Source: Agaricicola taiwanensis | Lineage (GTDB): Bacteria; Pseudomonadota; Alphaproteobacteria; Rhizobiales; Methylopilaceae | Direction of reading: 5' to 3' | DNA: 39,848 nucleotides | Assembly: GCF_014635245.1 (NCBI RefSeq) | Contig: NZ_BMCP01000009.1 | Coordinates: 1-39,848 of the forward strand | Shown: one piece after another, positions 6,880-15,336 of the stretch | How positions within the stretch are numbered: the stretch's first letter is position 1 | Layout of the letters: each line of letters begins with the position of its first letter | Made by a program: the position numbers and the translations under genes | The notes under the pieces: model-generated | The model's database searches: none | Seen by the model: only the letters and a program-made list of their open reading frames with translations | Told to the model about the DNA's origin: nothing

Positions 6880-7791
6880 ATGCGATCCCGCGTCATCCCC
6901 GCGCTCAAAACCCTCATCCCGTTGTTCGCGGAAAAGCCGTCTCATCCCGTCGTCCCGCTCAGGCGCAAGACGGCCGGCGCGCGCAGCGAAGGTCAAGGGT
7001 GGCCATCGGCCGGCGCTTGCGCCTTGCCCTTGACCGCAGCGAGCACGCTGGCAGGCTGGGCTCAAAGCGGAGACAGGGCGGCATGGCGTTATGTCATTCT
7101 GCTGACCGCCGCCATGCTGTCGCTCGGCGCGGGATCGACAATGGCCGTTGCGCAATCGACGCCGATGGTCCGAACCGCCGCCGCCCATCCTCATGCCGCT
7201 TACATTGCCGAGGCGTCGCAGCGTTTCGGCATCCCCGAGCACTGGATTGTCGCCGTGCTGCGCACTGAGAGCGCGGGCGATGTGCGTGCGGTGTCATCGG
7301 CCGGCGCGATGGGGTTGATGCAGGTCATGCCCGACACCTGGGCGGGCCTGCGCGTCCGTCATCGGCTCGGCCGCGATCCCTACGACCCGCGCGATAACAT
7401 CCTCGCAGGCACAGCCTATCTGCGCGAGATGTTCGACCGCTACGGCAATGTCGCGGCGATGCTGGCGGCCTACAATGCCGGTCCCGGTCGCTACGACGAA
7501 TACCTTGCGACCGGCCGCGCAATACCACCGGAGACCCGCGCCTATGTCGCTGCGCTCGCGCCGGTCCTCGGCGGCGAGACTTCTCCCGATGCAGCGCCGC
7601 CACCGCCCGACTGGCGCGAAGCCCCGCTCTTCGTCACGCGCCCAACCGACACGCGGACTGCCGCCGCGCCGCCATCCGGGGCGCAATCCGGCGATGGCCG
7701 CGCAACCGTTCCGGTGCGCGATCCTGCCGATGCGGGGCCGGAAACCGGCAGCATTTTCGTGCCTCGCGCCGACGACGAGGGAACGCCATGA
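6880..7791 (+). CDS. Lytic transglycosylase (VirB1/TrbN-like)
   Basis: A 303-residue exported muramidase-type enzyme that opens peptidoglycan for the transfer channel. After a long basic N-terminus comes a hydrophobic segment (about residues 70-92, ending at AVAQS). The SLT domain follows: ASQRFGIPEHWIVAVLRTES with probable catalytic Glu130, SSAGAMGLMQVMPDTW, and the C-terminal MLAAYNAGPGRYDEYL. The tail after about residue 235 is proline- and alanine-rich. The unusually long region before the membrane segment suggests that the real start may be further in than the ATG at 6880. Placement next to the relaxase fits a conjugation role. Confidence 0.85.
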   Translation: MRSRVIPALKTLIPLFAEKPSHPVVPLRRKTAGARSEGQGWPSAGACALPLTAASTLAGWAQSGDRAAWRYVILLTAAMLSLGAGSTMAVAQSTPMVRTAAAHPHAAYIAEASQRFGIPEHWIVAVLRTESAGDVRAVSSAGAMGLMQVMPDTWAGLRVRHRLGRDPYDPRDNILAGTAYLREMFDRYGNVAAMLAAYNAGPGRYDEYLATGRAIPPETRAYVAALAPVLGGETSPDAAPPPPDWREAPLFVTRPTDTRTAAAPPSGAQSGDGRATVPVRDPADAGPETGSIFVPRADDEGTP

Positions 7792-8108
7792 GGACGGCGA
7801 TCCGGCGCACGGCGCGATCCATTCCGGTGTCCAGTCAGGCAGGTTTGCGCCTGGCCGGAATCTCGGCGGGAAAGGCGAAAAGGGCGGTAAGAAGGGAGGG
7901 CAAGATTGAAGAACATGGCACCATGTCGGGCCAGTTCTGGAAATTCTTGTTGTCTGCACACTGTTTAGCGGGCGCATTCGCGGCACGCCATTTTCCGGCC
8001 CCGCGTGCCGCGAGGTTGCGCAACGCCTTGGCATTGCTGGATTTTGACCGGCACCATGGGCGGAAATCGCCCTGTTTTCGGGATTTTCGACAGCAGACAC
8101 AGCGATGA
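7788..8108 (+). CDS. Small ORF of unknown function between transglycosylase and relaxase
   Basis: A 106-residue arginine-rich product with no recognisable domain. Support comes from context: its start overlaps the transglycosylase stop by ATGA, its stop overlaps the relaxase start by ATGA, and the relaxase lacks a good ribosome-binding site of its own, so translation through this ORF would couple the two. Against it, the composition is low in familiar motifs and the DNA holds a perfect hairpin at 7979-8012, so the stretch may be an oriT region that happens to stay open. Confidence 0.4.
   Translation: MRTAIRRTARSIPVSSQAGLRLAGISAGKAKRAVRREGKIEEHGTMSGQFWKFLLSAHCLAGAFAARHFPAPRAARLRNALALLDFDRHHGRKSPCFRDFRQQTQR
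7979..8024 (+). other. oriT: Candidate origin of transfer (oriT) just before the relaxase gene
   Basis: CGCGGCACGC (7979-7988) pairs perfectly with GCGTGCCGCG (8003-8012) across a 14-base loop. The 10-base palindrome GTTGCGCAAC (8015-8024) follows at once. Relaxases of the MOBP class usually nick a few bases from such an inverted repeat close to their own gene, which starts 80 bases downstream. No nic consensus could be assigned. Confidence 0.4.
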
Positions 8109-10159
8109 GCGCCGACGACGAGAACCGCTTCCGGCCCAAGCCCGGCCGTATCCGCTCCGATGCGCCACGCGTAGGCAAGACCAAGAGTTTTTTGACGCAA
8201 GCCAAGAAGATCGCCCGGCAGCAGCGCCGCACCTCGCCCCGCGTCGGTTTCGGAACGGCGGCATTCACCCCAGCAACACCAGCCGGTTCCCATGTAGTCC
8301 TGTCAAGCGGCAAGGGCGTGAAGCGCGGGCGCGGCGCGGTCTTCGTCCGCACCCGCAACCTCGGCGGCGGCTGGAATCACCGGCAGCCGGGCGCGCGCCG
8401 CGTGATGGTTCAGCAGCGCTATATCCTCCACCCCGGAAAGGGCCGGAAGGCGCAATCCCATCTGCGCTATATCCAGCGCGACGGCACCTCGCGCGACGGA
8501 GAGCGCGGTCAGTTATATTCTGCCGCCGATGATCGCACCGATGGCGATGCTTTCCTTGAACGCGGCCAGGACGACCGCCACCAGTTCCGGTTCATCATCT
8601 CGCCCGAGGACGGGGCGGAGCTGTCCGACCTTACGGCCTATACCCGCGACCTCATGAGCCGGATGGAATCCGACCTCGGCACCGGGCTCGATTGGGTCGC
8701 TGTCAATCACTACAACACCGGCCATCCGCATGTGCATGTCATCGTCCGGGGCAAGGACGAGCTGGGCGAGGATCTGGTCATCAACGGCGACTACATCGTT
8801 CATGGTATCCGCGAGCGGGCCAGCGAGTTGGCGACGCTGGAACTCGGCCATGCCAGCGAGATCGAGCAAACTCGCAAGCTCACCGCCGAGATTGACCAGG
8901 ATCGTTTCACCCGGATCGACCGGGCGATGGTCGAGGAAGCCGATGGGCGGTTCCTCGACCTGCGCCATGAACCGGGAGAGCCGAAGCGGCAATTCGAGCG
9001 CACGCTTCGCCTGCGCCGGCTGTCCAAGCTGGGGCGGATGGGCCTCGCTACCGAACACGCCCCCGGTGTCTGGGAATTGAACGAGCGGCTGGAACCGACC
9101 CTGCGCGAGCTTGGCGAACGTGGCGACATCATCCGCACCATGCAAAGATCGCTCGCCGCCGATGGGCTTGAGCGCGATCCCATGACCTTCCGCATCCATG
9201 AGGGCGCACCCGCTGCACCCGTCACCGGCCGCGTCCTCGACAAATATCTCGCCAACGAGCTGGGCGACAATCTCACCGTCGTCGTGGACGGAATCGACGG
9301 GCGCACGCACCACATCGCCAATATGGACCCCATGCAGTTGGAGGATGCCCGGATCGGCGGCGTCATCGAGATCGGCCGCGCCGAGGCAGCGGCCCGGCCG
9401 TCCGACCGCACCATTGCCGCCATCACCGAGGACGGCATCTATCGGCCGAGCCGTCATCTGGAGCAGGCAAAGTTCGAGGGCCGCGTTCCGGGCGGCGACT
9501 ATGAGGGTTATGTCGATGCCCATGTGCGCCGGCTGGAGGCATTGCGCCGGGCCGGGATCGCGGAGCGGATCGACGGCGACCAATGGCGCATCCCCGAGGA
9601 TTTCGAGAGCCGTGCCGCCGCCTACGACGCCCGCCGCACCCGGCAGGCCGGCGTTCGCGTCCTGTCGGCCTTCGATCTGGAAAATCAGATCGGCGCGGAC
9701 GGCGCGACCTGGCTCGACAGGCGGCTGCTATCCGCCGACGCATCGGATCTCGCCCCGGCAGGTTTCGGGCAGCAAGTCCGCGAGGCGATGGATCAGCGTC
9801 GCGAGCATCATATCGAACAGCGCGACGCCACGCGCGGCAGGGACGGTCGAATCTTCTATCGGCGCAATCTTCTTACCACGCTGCGCGAGCGCGAGGTTGC
9901 CCGCGTTGGTGCTGAGATCGCCCAAAATAAGGCGCTACCATTCCGTGCCGCCACTGACGGCGAGAACGCGAGCGGCAAGTTCACCGGCACCGTGCAGCTA
10001 TCGAGTGGCAAGTTCGCCGTGGTGGAAAAGAGCCATGAGTTCACCCTTGTCCCGTGGCGGCCGGTGATCGACCGCCAGCTCGGCCGAGAGGTCATGGGCG
10101 TCGTGCAGGGCGGTTCGGTATCATGGCAATTGGGAAGGCAAAAGGGTCTCGCTCTTTAG
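8105..10159 (+). CDS. rlxS: VirD2/TraI-type relaxase with C-terminal DUF3363
   Basis: A 684-residue mobilisation nuclease. A basic N-terminal region (1-100) precedes the relaxase domain: KAQSHLRYIQRDG, FRFIISPEDGAEL, and the metal-binding motif NHYNTGHPHVHVIVRG with His207, His209 and His211. The C-terminal part (about 290-684) matches DUF3363, ending in VSWQLGRQKGLAL, so the gene is intact. It would nick oriT and lead the transferred strand through TraG into the channel. Start and stop fit Tn4371-like RlxS proteins. The cargo block starts directly after it, so this is the left edge of the accessory hot spot. Confidence 0.88.
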   Translation: MSADDENRFRPKPGRIRSDAPRVGKTKSFLTQAKKIARQQRRTSPRVGFGTAAFTPATPAGSHVVLSSGKGVKRGRGAVFVRTRNLGGGWNHRQPGARRVMVQQRYILHPGKGRKAQSHLRYIQRDGTSRDGERGQLYSAADDRTDGDAFLERGQDDRHQFRFIISPEDGAELSDLTAYTRDLMSRMESDLGTGLDWVAVNHYNTGHPHVHVIVRGKDELGEDLVINGDYIVHGIRERASELATLELGHASEIEQTRKLTAEIDQDRFTRIDRAMVEEADGRFLDLRHEPGEPKRQFERTLRLRRLSKLGRMGLATEHAPGVWELNERLEPTLRELGERGDIIRTMQRSLAADGLERDPMTFRIHEGAPAAPVTGRVLDKYLANELGDNLTVVVDGIDGRTHHIANMDPMQLEDARIGGVIEIGRAEAAARPSDRTIAAITEDGIYRPSRHLEQAKFEGRVPGGDYEGYVDAHVRRLEALRRAGIAERIDGDQWRIPEDFESRAAAYDARRTRQAGVRVLSAFDLENQIGADGATWLDRRLLSADASDLAPAGFGQQVREAMDQRREHHIEQRDATRGRDGRIFYRRNLLTTLREREVARVGAEIAQNKALPFRAATDGENASGKFTGTVQLSSGKFAVVEKSHEFTLVPWRPVIDRQLGREVMGVVQGGSVSWQLGRQKGLAL

Positions 10160-10199
10160 GCTTCGCGATCGCTCGCGCAAACGAAGTACATTGAACGTA

Positions 10200-10246
10200 G
10201 GTTGACATCGTCAACCTCATTTGATTATAGGTTGACAGCGTCAACC
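10200..10246 (+). promoter_or_regulatory. Promoter with two identical-arm palindromic operators for the SDR-TetR operon
   Basis: GGTTGACATCGTCAACC (10200-10216) and GGTTGACAGCGTCAACC (10230-10246) are perfect 7-3-7 palindromes 30 bp apart. The -35 candidate TTGACA (10202-10207) lies inside the first. A -10 candidate TATAGG (10226-10231) lies 18 bases on and abuts the second. Repression by the TetR encoded downstream is the obvious reading. Confidence 0.8.
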
Positions 10247-10259
10247 AAGGAGTTTTGAT

Positions 10260-11219
10260 ATGCCAACTGCTGTCATCACCGGGGGTCACAGCGGCATCGG
10301 TTATTCCTGTGCTCGCCATCTCGCCTCGCACTACAAATGGGACCTGGTCCTGGCGGGGCGCAGCCCCGAAAAAATGAACAAGGCCGCAGAAGAACTGAGA
10401 CAGGAAGCGGGCATCAACGTCACAACGCTTGCGCTCGATACATCGTCGCTAGCATCAGTCCGGGCAGCAGCGGCACAGTGCATCACCATCCTGGGCAATG
10501 GTAAACTGGCCTCTCTAGATGCGCTGCTTTGCAATGCCGGCGGGCGTTTCGATGGCCCCGTGTCGTATTCAGATGATGGATATGAGGTGACATTCGCCAG
10601 CAACTGCCTCGGTCACTTCCTGCTTACTTGCCTGCTCGCCGATCACATGGTTCCCACGGGGCGCATCGTCTTCACCGCCAGCGGGACCCATGATCCTGAT
10701 ACAATCGATGGGAAGCTGGTCGGCGCTGTCGTTGAACCCGATGCTGATGTACTCGCAAACACGGGTAAGGATGGCTCAAAATCCATATCGGCGGGAAAAC
10801 GATACTCAACTTCCAAGCTATGCAACGTTCTCAATGCGTATGAACTGCACCGTCGCCTGCGAAAATCCGGTTCATCCACGGTCGCCCTGGCCTTCGACCC
10901 GGGCAGCATCCCCGACACCGAATTTCTTCGAACCCTGCCCACACCAGTTCAGTGGCTGGCGAAGACGGCATTTATGACATGGTTTTCCCGTCGTCTGGGG
11001 GTCACCATGGGATCGGTCGGCTTTTCCGGCGCCTCGCTCGCCCGCCTTGCTGCTGATCCCGGCTATGCAAACGGTTCCGGTAAATATTTCCAATCTAACG
11101 GCGGAAAACTGATTGAGACGCGGTCCTCCACTATGTCGTATGACAAAGACCGAGCCACGAAGTTCTGGAACCAGATGGAAGTCCTGGCTCGACTACAGCC
11201 GGAGGAAGCGCGCTTATAG
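10260..11219 (+). CDS. Short-chain dehydrogenase/reductase
   Basis: A 319-residue Rossmann-fold NAD(P)-dependent oxidoreductase. The cofactor motif TGGHSGIG is at residues 7-14, the structural CNAGG follows in the second quarter, and the catalytic pair is Tyr182/Lys186 in RYSTSKL. The size and the FASNCLGHFLLT stretch resemble the retinol-dehydrogenase/WWOX-like branch of SDRs. The substrate cannot be read from sequence. The start has AAGGAG at a good distance, directly behind the twin operator. It is followed two bases later by a tetR gene, so expression is probably induced when TetR binds its ligand. Confidence 0.88.
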   Translation: MPTAVITGGHSGIGYSCARHLASHYKWDLVLAGRSPEKMNKAAEELRQEAGINVTTLALDTSSLASVRAAAAQCITILGNGKLASLDALLCNAGGRFDGPVSYSDDGYEVTFASNCLGHFLLTCLLADHMVPTGRIVFTASGTHDPDTIDGKLVGAVVEPDADVLANTGKDGSKSISAGKRYSTSKLCNVLNAYELHRRLRKSGSSTVALAFDPGSIPDTEFLRTLPTPVQWLAKTAFMTWFSRRLGVTMGSVGFSGASLARLAADPGYANGSGKYFQSNGGKLIETRSSTMSYDKDRATKFWNQMEVLARLQPEEARL

Positions 11220-11221
11220 TC

Positions 11222-11794
11222 ATGACCACTGACAAGAGGCTGATTGACGCCGCCGCCAAACTGCTCGATGCCGGTGGGGAGGAGGCTGTGACGCTGCGCG
11301 CTGTCGGCCACACTGCTGGCCTGTCACACAATGCGCCTTATAAACACTTCGAAAACCGGAGCGCCTTGCTCGCCGCTGTCGCAACCGTCTCGTTCGCAGA
11401 TTTAGCTGAGGCGATGGCTCCCATTCGCCAATCGCCTCGAGCGCCGCTCGAAAAATTGATGGCTACCCTCGACCTCCTCATGGACTACGGCCGCGAGCGT
11501 CCAGCGAGATACAGGCTCCTCTTCAACAATCCCGAAACAGCGGCCGCCGGCGGTGAACTCAAGATTAAGGCGCTTGAGACTTTCAACCACTTCCGGTCGA
11601 TCGTGCAGGAATGCCAACAAGGCAACGATCTGCCCGACGCGCCCAGCGAAACCTTAGCCAGTCTAATCTTCGCCACCGCTCACGGCCTTCTGACAATAGA
11701 AGGAAACGGCCAGTTGCACCCGGAAAAAGGCCTTTCCAGCGTAAAGGCGAGCATGGAAACCCTGCTCGCTCTCCTTGCGCCCTCTCAAAAATGA
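11222..11794 (+). CDS. TetR/AcrR-family transcriptional repressor
   Basis: A 190-residue regulator. The N-terminal helix-turn-helix is typical: LIDAAAKLLDAGGEEAVTL, RAVGHTAGLSHNAPYKHF, then the RSALLAAVA helix. The C-terminal ligand-binding half includes ALEKLMATLDLLMDYGRERPARYRLLF-like helices of the WHG type. It lies two bases after the SDR stop and probably represses the shared promoter through the two GGTTGAC-N3-GTCAACC sites. The inducer is unknown; the SDR substrate or a toxic carbonyl compound is a plausible guess. It converges on the MFS gene with a 41-base gap. Confidence 0.88.
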   Translation: MTTDKRLIDAAAKLLDAGGEEAVTLRAVGHTAGLSHNAPYKHFENRSALLAAVATVSFADLAEAMAPIRQSPRAPLEKLMATLDLLMDYGRERPARYRLLFNNPETAAAGGELKIKALETFNHFRSIVQECQQGNDLPDAPSETLASLIFATAHGLLTIEGNGQLHPEKGLSSVKASMETLLALLAPSQK

Positions 11795-11835
11795 TAGAAA
11801 TAAAGTATCCCGCCGGCGTGTGCCGCAGCGCCGCC

Positions 11836-13413
11836 TTAGGTCTGGCCGCAAGATCCCATTTCATCGGATGACATCGAGGCGTTCGCGGCGAATTCTGCCT
11901 CTTCCTCTATTTCCTCCACGGTCTCGTGGCTTCGGCCGAGGAAGAAGAAGACGATGAGAGCCGTCAGTATCGTGATCCCGCTTAGCAACCAGAGAAGGGT
12001 GGAGAACCCGTCGCTAAATTCATGCATGAGAGCCGTTTTGTCTACTGTTGGCACGAGCATCGCCGCCTCCGAAAGGTCCCCGGTGACGAGCCGCTGGGCC
12101 ACTGCGTCCGCATGATCGCCGGCAACCGCCCCGAGATTGGCACTGGTAAATGCGGAAAGCACCGCTGTCACCACTGCAAGCAACACGCCCTCGCCAGCCA
12201 CGCGCGAAGTACTGAATATGCCCGTCGCCATGCCGGCACGTTCTTTCGGTACGACACTAACGGCCAGTCCGTCCATAAGTCCCCAAGGAAGACTGATACC
12301 GACGCCGATGACAATCAGCGGGCCGATCAAGGTGGCGGGTTCGGTGCCAACGGGCACTTCACCAAGCCAGACGAGCCCAACCGCTGAGATCGCAAGCCCT
12401 CCGGCGCAGATCGTGGCCGGGGCGAACCAATGGGTCAGTAGGCCAGCAGCGACCGGAAGCACGAGCAATGGCGCAGAAAGTGCCACCATGATTTGCCCGG
12501 CGGAGATTTCGTCCATGCCTTCCATGCCTATGAAACGTGTAGGTAGAAGAACCAGTAACGGCACAAAGGCATACGACGGCGCTATTGCCAGAAGCTGTGC
12601 CCCGACGAAACGCGGGAAGCGAAACAGCGTCAGGTCGAGCATGGGCCGGGCGACTGTCTTCTCGACCAACCAGAAAGCCGCAAAAAGCAGAACAGAGGCC
12701 AACAACAGCACGACGACGACCGGATCTTGCCAACCGCTTTCCGGCGCTTGCAGAACGCCTGCGGTCAGCGCAGTCAATGCCAAGGTGAAGGCGATAGCTC
12801 CTTTCCAGTCGAGACCGGATGCGGTGGGATCGCGGGACTCTCGCATGAAAATCGCTGCAAGGATGATTCCGACTAAAGACAGCACGGCAAGCAGCGCAAA
12901 AATTGCAGGCCAACCAAACGTGGAAATTAGCCATCCGGCAGCGACCGGTCCGAAGGCGAGTCCGATACCGAAATTCGCACCGACTATGCTGAACGCGCGC
13001 AGCCGCGCAGTCCCGTCGAATTCCTGAGCTAGTGCCGCCATGCCGCCGGAGAAGGCGGCAGCGGCTGCGAGCCCCTGCAGCGCTCGAAGCACATCGAACC
13101 AGATGATGTCTCCAACGAAAACAAGGCCGATCGAAAGCAGACTGAAGGCCGCGAGGCCGGCAAGAAACGTCATCTTTCGTCCGTAGCTGTCGGCGAGCGC
13201 ACCGGCTGCCATAAGCGTACTGCCGAAAATCAGCAGAAATGCATTGATTGCCCAGTTGAGCTGGATGGGGCTACCGCCAAGTGTTCGGCTAATGGCGGGC
13301 AGCCCGACGGCAATGCCGGTAAAAGCAAGCGGCGCCGTTAAGGCCGCACAACAGACGGCAACCAGAACGAGCATTCGGCCTGCCGCCGGAACGGCGCGAT
13401 TGTGATCTTGCAT
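11836..13413 (-). CDS. MFS transporter, DHA2-like multidrug exporter
   Basis: A 525-residue polytopic membrane protein with about 14 hydrophobic segments, as in the EmrB/QacA (DHA2) branch of the major facilitator superfamily. Motif A reads GALADSYGRKMTFLAG in the loop after the second helix, and LNWAINAFLLIFGSTLMA is typical of drug:proton antiporters. The C-terminus is acidic (ETVEEIEEEAEFAA). The start was set at MQDHNRAVPA because the residues of the longer frame upstream overlap the NTF2-like gene. It is probably co-transcribed with that gene from the region facing lysR at 14076. The substrate is unknown. Confidence 0.85.
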   Translation of the reverse strand: MQDHNRAVPAAGRMLVLVAVCCAALTAPLAFTGIAVGLPAISRTLGGSPIQLNWAINAFLLIFGSTLMAAGALADSYGRKMTFLAGLAAFSLLSIGLVFVGDIIWFDVLRALQGLAAAAAFSGGMAALAQEFDGTARLRAFSIVGANFGIGLAFGPVAAGWLISTFGWPAIFALLAVLSLVGIILAAIFMRESRDPTASGLDWKGAIAFTLALTALTAGVLQAPESGWQDPVVVVLLLASVLLFAAFWLVEKTVARPMLDLTLFRFPRFVGAQLLAIAPSYAFVPLLVLLPTRFIGMEGMDEISAGQIMVALSAPLLVLPVAAGLLTHWFAPATICAGGLAISAVGLVWLGEVPVGTEPATLIGPLIVIGVGISLPWGLMDGLAVSVVPKERAGMATGIFSTSRVAGEGVLLAVVTAVLSAFTSANLGAVAGDHADAVAQRLVTGDLSEAAMLVPTVDKTALMHEFSDGFSTLLWLLSGITILTALIVFFFLGRSHETVEEIEEEAEFAANASMSSDEMGSCGQT

Positions 13414-13462
13414 GTCAGTGACTCTATTATGCTGAACTATAGGCTGAATTCGCGAGCATGGC

Positions 13463-13906
13463 TCAATCTGAACGGCGCGCCGCGGCAACGGCTGCTGTAT
13501 TTTCGTACATCTGCCCGCTGACGATCTTTCCATTGCGCATTTCGAACCGGACAAGAAAATCGCTATCGGCGATCCTCGCGGTCTCTCGGTGCCGCAAACG
13601 GAAGTGACCTTCGACGAAGACTTGGCCGCCGGTATCGGTAACGCGCGTGGTCTCGTATGCGAGAATCTCGTACTCGGAGAAGAGATGCGTCGTCAGACGT
13701 TGATAACCCTCGCGCCCCTTGTGTTCGTAGCCCGCCCAAGGGATGACGGCGCGTAGTTCGTCATTGCAGACGCAGGAAACCGCGAAGCGGAAATCCGGGT
13801 GTATGTAGTCACCGAAAGCCTCGTCCAGGTCACCTCCGCTTTGTGCGGCGAAGAAGCCCTTTACGGCAGCGGCGTTCTGCATGGCGGAATCAACTGAAGC
13901 AGCCAT
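13463..13906 (-). CDS. NTF2/SnoaL-like protein
   Basis: A 147-residue cone-shaped alpha+beta fold protein: an N-terminal helix NAAAVKGFFAAQSGGDLDEAF, then YIHPDFRF and the strand region FVEGHFRLRHRETARIADSDFLVRFEMRNGKI (seen as separate strands). Members are small enzymes or binding proteins with varied substrates. It lies 49 bases upstream of the MFS start on the same strand and is divergent from the LysR gene at 14076, a standard regulator-target layout. A second start at Met9 is possible. Fold call is good; activity is unknown. Confidence 0.75.
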   Translation of the reverse strand: MAASVDSAMQNAAAVKGFFAAQSGGDLDEAFGDYIHPDFRFAVSCVCNDELRAVIPWAGYEHKGREGYQRLTTHLFSEYEILAYETTRVTDTGGQVFVEGHFRLRHRETARIADSDFLVRFEMRNGKIVSGQMYENTAAVAAARRSD

Positions 13907-14068
13907 GATCTAAATTGGGACGGCGCGGGTGGCGACCTCGAAGGTCAATCCAAGTGACGATCGGTACATGGGGTTCCTCAGCTGGTTGATCGTGTCGTCA
14001 GAACGAACTCATCAGCCGCAGAATGTCAGTTGTTTGCGGATTGATCATTCCGCCATCAAGTGACAGAC

Positions 14069-14087
14069 TGTTGTTATGGCGACAACA
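14069..14087. promoter_or_regulatory. LysR operator-like palindrome over the lysR start codon
   Basis: TGTTGT (14069-14074) and ACAACA (14082-14087) are separated by 7 bases, and the ATG at 14076 lies within. The surrounding bases, from GACAGA upstream to CAGT downstream, recur at the start of the related lysR gene at 17165. It lies between divergent genes, so it may control both directions. Confidence 0.6.
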
Positions 14088-14984
14088 GTTGACTTCCTAG
14101 AAATGCAGGCTTTCATCGCCGTGGTGACGGAAGGCTCTTTCACGGCTGCGGCGGAGCGGCTTGACACCGACAAGGCGCGCGTGAGCCGTATCGTGCGTCG
14201 TTTGGAAGAGAAGCTTGGCGCCCAATTGCTGAACCGATCGACCCGACAGACCAGTTTGACAGAAGTCGGCCGTGACTATTTCGAGCGCGCATCGTCGATA
14301 CTGGCCGCTGCAGAAGCGGCCCAGTCTGCGGTCGCGCAGCGGACACAGGAACCGAAAGGTCGCCTAAAGGTAACGGCTGGTGCCGAGTTCGGAACGATGC
14401 GGGTCGATGGCTGGATCGCAGCGTTCTTGCGTAGATGGCCGGCGGTGGGCGTGGAAATCGAATACACGAACCGGCTTGTCGACATCATCCATGAAGGTGT
14501 CGACGTGGCGATTCGTATTGGCCCATTGCAGGACTCGGAGCTTTCGGCGCGCAAATTGGGCGAGTTGAACTACGGCCTGTTTGCATCTCCGGGATATCTG
14601 CAGAACGTCAAGCCCGTTCGCTCAATCGATGATCTGAAGCGGCAGGACCTTATCATGCATGCGCCGCGCGGCCGTCCTATCTGGACGCTCGTGAACGGCG
14701 AAGAGACGGAGAAGATATCGACGTCACCACGTTGCGCCGTCGACAACAACGTGTCCGCGAGAAACCTGGCGCTGTCCGGTTTGGGGATCGTGCAACTCCC
14801 ACTCTACATGGCCAAGCCATACGTGGCAGATGGCGCTCTTGCCTGCATCCTGCCTGGCTGGGCGCGTATCCCGGTGCCGGTTCACGCCGTCTTCGCCTCG
14901 ACACGCTATATGGACCCCAAGGTCCGGGGTTTTGTCGACTTCTGCCGCGATGGTTTCAAGCGCGAGGTCGAAGGCGTTAGTTGA
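14076..14984 (+). CDS. LysR-family transcriptional regulator (paralogue A)
   Basis: A 302-residue regulator with an N-terminal winged helix-turn-helix (EMQAFIAVVTEGSFTAAAERLDT, then KARVSRIVRRLEEKLG) and a C-terminal periplasmic-binding-like effector domain (PKGRLKVTAGAEFGTM, DVAIRIGPLQDSELSARKLG). It is closely related to the protein at 17165-18067, about two thirds identical by eye, including the unusual DTDKARVSRIV recognition helix and the shared C-terminal HAVFASTRYMDPKVR. No good ribosome-binding site precedes the ATG, and an operator palindrome covers it, suggesting tight autoregulation. Divergent MFS/NTF2-like genes are likely targets. Confidence 0.9.
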   Translation: MATTVDFLEMQAFIAVVTEGSFTAAAERLDTDKARVSRIVRRLEEKLGAQLLNRSTRQTSLTEVGRDYFERASSILAAAEAAQSAVAQRTQEPKGRLKVTAGAEFGTMRVDGWIAAFLRRWPAVGVEIEYTNRLVDIIHEGVDVAIRIGPLQDSELSARKLGELNYGLFASPGYLQNVKPVRSIDDLKRQDLIMHAPRGRPIWTLVNGEETEKISTSPRCAVDNNVSARNLALSGLGIVQLPLYMAKPYVADGALACILPGWARIPVPVHAVFASTRYMDPKVRGFVDFCRDGFKREVEGVS

Positions 14985-15336
14985 AACCATCCGCTGCGCC
15001 GCCCGCGGTGGCGCTCTAACGGCAACGACGACGACCTACGCCTACCGCGCAGCAACTTGATCTTGGCAAGCGCCGTCTATGCGACAAACGTCCGACCCAC
15101 CGCGATCAGATTATTCTGCACCACTACGCATCGCACAAGCCATTCAATCGCCGCTCAATTGTCGACCATGGCGACAACAGTGAGTTGCCTTTCGCATCAC
15201 TGTTAGCCCGGGTGTACGGCTCCTATTTTCCGTTTGCACCGCTGAGACGCTCGCTTCGCAACCGCACGCGAGACAGCTCGGGGCGCACGAACCCTTTCGG
15301 CGGGCTCCCGCCCCCCTTTAAAGAAAGAAAGAGACG
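14985..15336. promoter_or_regulatory. 352-bp intergenic region with an operator-like palindrome
   Basis: TTGTCG (15159-15164) and CGACAA (15172-15177) flank ACCATGG; the right half, ATGGCGACAACAGT, repeats the bases at the paralogue A start codon. A GGCGGG/CCCGCC hairpin lies at 15299-15312, just before the reductase ribosome-binding site. No gene was found in this region. Confidence 0.5.

Noticed and set aside
7294..8358. 354-codon minus-strand open frame
   Set aside because: It runs antisense to the transglycosylase and into the relaxase, with low-complexity arginine-rich translation and no domain.
8513..9583. 356-codon minus-strand open frame opposite the relaxase gene
   Set aside because: A shadow of the relaxase reading frame without family features.
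12137..13027. Plus-strand open frame opposite the MFS gene
   Set aside because: The translation is Ser/Pro/Ala-rich without a domain, while the minus strand encodes a clear 14-helix transporter.
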